Assembly (NCBI RefSeq): GCF_000060345.1
Contig: NC_008571.1
Location: 806,001-870,000 of the forward strand
DNA from: Christiangramia forsetii KT0803
Lineage (GTDB): Bacteria; Bacteroidota; Bacteroidia; Flavobacteriales; Flavobacteriaceae
Length of the DNA stretch: 64,000 nt
Direction: 5' to 3'
In this document: piece by piece, positions 62,258 to 64,000 of the stretch
Layout: the number at the start of each line of letters is the position of its first letter
Numbering within the stretch: position 1 is the first letter of the stretch
Made by a program: the position numbers and the translations under genes
The notes under the pieces: model-generated
The model's database searches: none
What the model saw: only the letters and a program-made list of their open reading frames with translations
What the model was told of the DNA's origin: nothing

Positions 62258-63073
62258 ATGAAAAAAGTACTATTATTTATTGCAGCTCTTGCTTTAGTCA
62301 CAGCTTGTAAAAACGATTCTAAGGAATCAAAACAAAAACAAATTGCGTCCTCCACCGAAGAAAAATCTGAGTCTTCAATGAATTATCCCGACGAGTTACA
62401 AGAAGTACTCACAGCTCATGGCGGAATAGTGCAATGGAATAAAATGAATACTTTGAAGTATAGCATTCCCAAGTCTGAAGAAAATATGGAGTATCAGACT
62501 GTAGACTTGAAAAACCGGTATACTTTAGTTGAAAATGAAAACGTTTCCATGGGATACAACGGAGAAGATATTTGGGTGAAAGAAGGAGCGACAGAGTATA
62601 AGGGAAATGCCGGTTTCTATCACAATCTTATGTTCTATTTTTATGCTATGCCTTTTGTATTTGGTGATGATGGCCTTAATTACGAAAATGCTGAAGCATT
62701 AAATTATAAAGATACCTCGTATCCTGGAATTAAGATTTCTTTTAATAATGGAGTAGGAGCTTCACCAAAAGATGAATATTATCTTTATTATGACCCTCAA
62801 ACTAAAAAGATGGCGTGGTTAGGATATACCGTAACCTACCAAACCGGAGAATCCAGCGATAAGGTGAATCTTATAAAATATGCTGAATGGCAGAAAACAA
62901 ATGGTCTGCTATTACCTAAAAAGATCGCATGGTATAATTATGAAGCTGGAACAATTGGCGAAATGCAAAATGAAGTAAGTTTTAATAATCCAAGCATTAC
63001 TCAAAATAAGATGGATGTTGAAACTTTTAAAATGCCGGAGGGCGCCAGGGTTTTTGAAGCTTCAGAAGAATAG
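62258..63073 (+). CDS. Lipoprotein of unknown function
   Basis: 271 residues from the ATG at 62258 (MKKVLLFIAALALVTAC), which gives a perfect lipoprotein signal with Cys17; an upstream in-frame ATG at 62165 has no such signal and is rejected. The mature part has about ten short beta-strands with Trp/Tyr-rich motifs (GGIVQWNKMNTLKYSI, GEDIWVKEGATEYKGNA, KKMAWLGYTVTYQTGESS). It resembles the DUF6503 group of outer-membrane-attached proteins in flavobacteria; identity is from memory. Own terminator downstream. Confidence 0.7.
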   Translation: MKKVLLFIAALALVTACKNDSKESKQKQIASSTEEKSESSMNYPDELQEVLTAHGGIVQWNKMNTLKYSIPKSEENMEYQTVDLKNRYTLVENENVSMGYNGEDIWVKEGATEYKGNAGFYHNLMFYFYAMPFVFGDDGLNYENAEALNYKDTSYPGIKISFNNGVGASPKDEYYLYYDPQTKKMAWLGYTVTYQTGESSDKVNLIKYAEWQKTNGLLLPKKIAWYNYEAGTIGEMQNEVSFNNPSITQNKMDVETFKMPEGARVFEASEE

Positions 63074-63090
63074 TTGAATCTAGTTCGAAA

Positions 63091-63128
63091 AAAAGACCTC
63101 CCAGATTGCAAAATCTGGGAGGTCTTTT
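63091..63128. terminator. Bidirectional intrinsic terminator
   Basis: aaaagacctcccagat pairs exactly with atctgggaggtctttt (16 bp) across a 6-nt loop, with A and T runs on both sides. It serves the lipoprotein gene and the converging amidohydrolase gene. Confidence 0.92.
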
Positions 63129-63147
63129 TTTATGAGTCTAAATAAAA

Positions 63148-64000
63148 TTACTTTCCTTCCTGGTTTTTATATTTATTAGAATATCGCTTCCAAAGTTCGG
63201 TTTGATGGGTTTCCAGGCTAACTTCTCTGCCATCGATAAATGCATGCGAAAGAATATTAGTTCTCATATCCAGCGCATCGCCTTCAGAAATAAAAAGGGT
63301 AGCCGACTTTCCTTTTTCCAGAGTTCCAAATTTTTCATCAACTCCTAAGATTTTTGCTGTATTGGAAGTAACAAGCTTAAGTGCATCTTCTTTTTGCATT
63401 CCAAAAGCTGCAACCGTACCTGCATAGAAAGGCAAATTTCTGCTATTCATTCTTTCCATTTGTCCACTGCCTTCAATTGCTACCAAAACTCCTTCATCCT
63501 GAAGTAATTTTGCTAATTTATAAGGATAGTCGTAATCTTCATGGTCTCTATTTGGGGTGCTATGCGGTCTATTTACAAGTACCGGAATATTATTAGATTT
63601 TAAATCATTAGCTACACCCAAGGCATCGTAGCCTCCAACGATCACAACACCATCAAGATTATTTTCTTTTTTGAATTGAATAACATCCATAATCTCTTTT
63701 TCACCATCAACATGCACAAAAACTTTTTTATCTCCGTTAAAAACAGACTCCATAGCTAAATACGGAAGGTTCTTATAATCTCTATTTCCTGCAAGATAGG
63801 CCTTAGATGATGCAAAGAAATCTGAAAGTTTTTGAACCTCATCGGTATATTCTTTATTAGATTTTATGCCTGGATCTTCATCTCTCCACCAGCGACCTCT
63901 TCTAAAAGCATCCGGCCAGTTAATGTGTAGTCCGTCATTTTCTTTTACTACAGCGTCTTCCCAATTCCAGGCATCAAACTGTACAATGGAAGAAGTTCCC
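63148..64000 (-). CDS. Amidohydrolase family protein (5' end outside window)
   Basis: The frame is open from the stop at 63148 to the right edge, so the ATG at 63753 is internal and the true start lies beyond 64000. About 284 residues are visible: GTSSIVQFDAWNWEDAVV near the edge, then VVIVGGYDALGVANDL and the C-terminal AAFGMQKEDALKLVTSNTAKILG with GTLEKGKSATLFISEGD, the closing beta-sandwich of imidazolonepropionase-like amidohydrolases. The metal-binding HxH strand would be upstream. Relatives in Bacteroidota are usually exported and occur in pairs of neighbouring genes. Confidence 0.85.
   Translation of the reverse strand, partial: GTSSIVQFDAWNWEDAVVKENDGLHINWPDAFRRGRWWRDEDPGIKSNKEYTDEVQKLSDFFASSKAYLAGNRDYKNLPYLAMESVFNGDKKVFVHVDGEKEIMDVIQFKKENNLDGVVIVGGYDALGVANDLKSNNIPVLVNRPHSTPNRDHEDYDYPYKLAKLLQDEGVLVAIEGSGQMERMNSRNLPFYAGTVAAFGMQKEDALKLVTSNTAKILGVDEKFGTLEKGKSATLFISEGDALDMRTNILSHAFIDGREVSLETHQTELWKRYSNKYKNQEGK

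Noticed and set aside
1-64000. Phage, CRISPR, toxin-antitoxin or defence systems
   Set aside because: Looked for integrases, regularly spaced repeats, nucleases and small paired genes; none were recognised. The window is mostly core-type chromosome.

Overview
The window looks like chromosome of a marine Flavobacteriaceae bacterium (phylum Bacteroidota), probably close to Gramella/Christiangramia; the genus is a guess, the family is well supported. The DNA is AT-rich and most genes lack Shine-Dalgarno sequences. The clearest promoters carry the Bacteroidota signature (TTTG about 20 bp upstream of TAnnTTTG), for example before tRNA-His and sucC. Family-typical genes include a phosphoserine phosphatase/phosphoglycerate dehydrogenase fusion, bshB1 (bacillithiol), paired DUF368 membrane proteins, an OstA-like protein and the relA/spoT-fur-purA row.

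Layout. 1-11.4 kb is a stress and signalling region: end of a sensor kinase, DJ-1/PfpI lipoprotein, ClC channel with a problematic start, DUF488, a four-gene row (53-aa Cys protein, glutamate dehydrogenase, GreA/Rnk-like factor, unknown), an NtrC-type two-component pair with a small companion gene, a second DJ-1 protein and a double-domain universal stress protein. Between the last two lies an apparently orphan TPP riboswitch with its own promoter and terminator. 11.9-15.7 kb carries the SerB-SerA fusion and gapN, which together can take glyceraldehyde 3-phosphate to 3-phosphoglycerate and on toward serine. 15.8-17.1 kb is a short-chain fatty acid transporter broken by one in-frame TGA. 17.5-22.3 kb holds an exported protein, a LytTR/LytS pair, a hemolysin-III family protein and a Na+/H+ antiporter.

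22.5-29.7 kb is a nitrogen-storage module: cyanophycin synthetase, cyanophycinase and isoaspartyl peptidase/asparaginase, followed by a 2'-5' RNA ligase-like protein and diaminopimelate decarboxylase. 29.8-42.6 kb is mixed metabolism: MFS transporter, sucC, an MBL-fold lipoprotein, GNAT, trehalase, hutG/hutI, zinc alcohol dehydrogenase, a Cys/Met PLP enzyme, bshB1 and tRNA-His. 42.8-53.9 kb is mazG followed by a long minus-strand block (OstA-like, class III aminotransferase, TPR protein, two DUF368 proteins, aroE, DUF349 protein, methyltransferase). 54.1-55.8 kb encodes two exported ferritin-like proteins in tandem. 55.9-64 kb has purA, fur-like, relA/spoT, an M48 protease, an rRNA methyltransferase, a lipoprotein and an amidohydrolase cut by the window edge.

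No prophage, CRISPR array, restriction system or intact insertion sequence was recognised. Mobile-like DNA is limited to a dispersed palindromic repeat (two full copies and one half copy), a perfect hairpin repeat and a short repeat-rich scar near 32.8-33.1 kb. The observations most worth following are the orphan TPP riboswitch pointing antisense into the stress-protein gene, the cyanophycin module, the serAB-gapN pairing, and two genes whose integrity is in doubt (ClC channel, fatty acid transporter).
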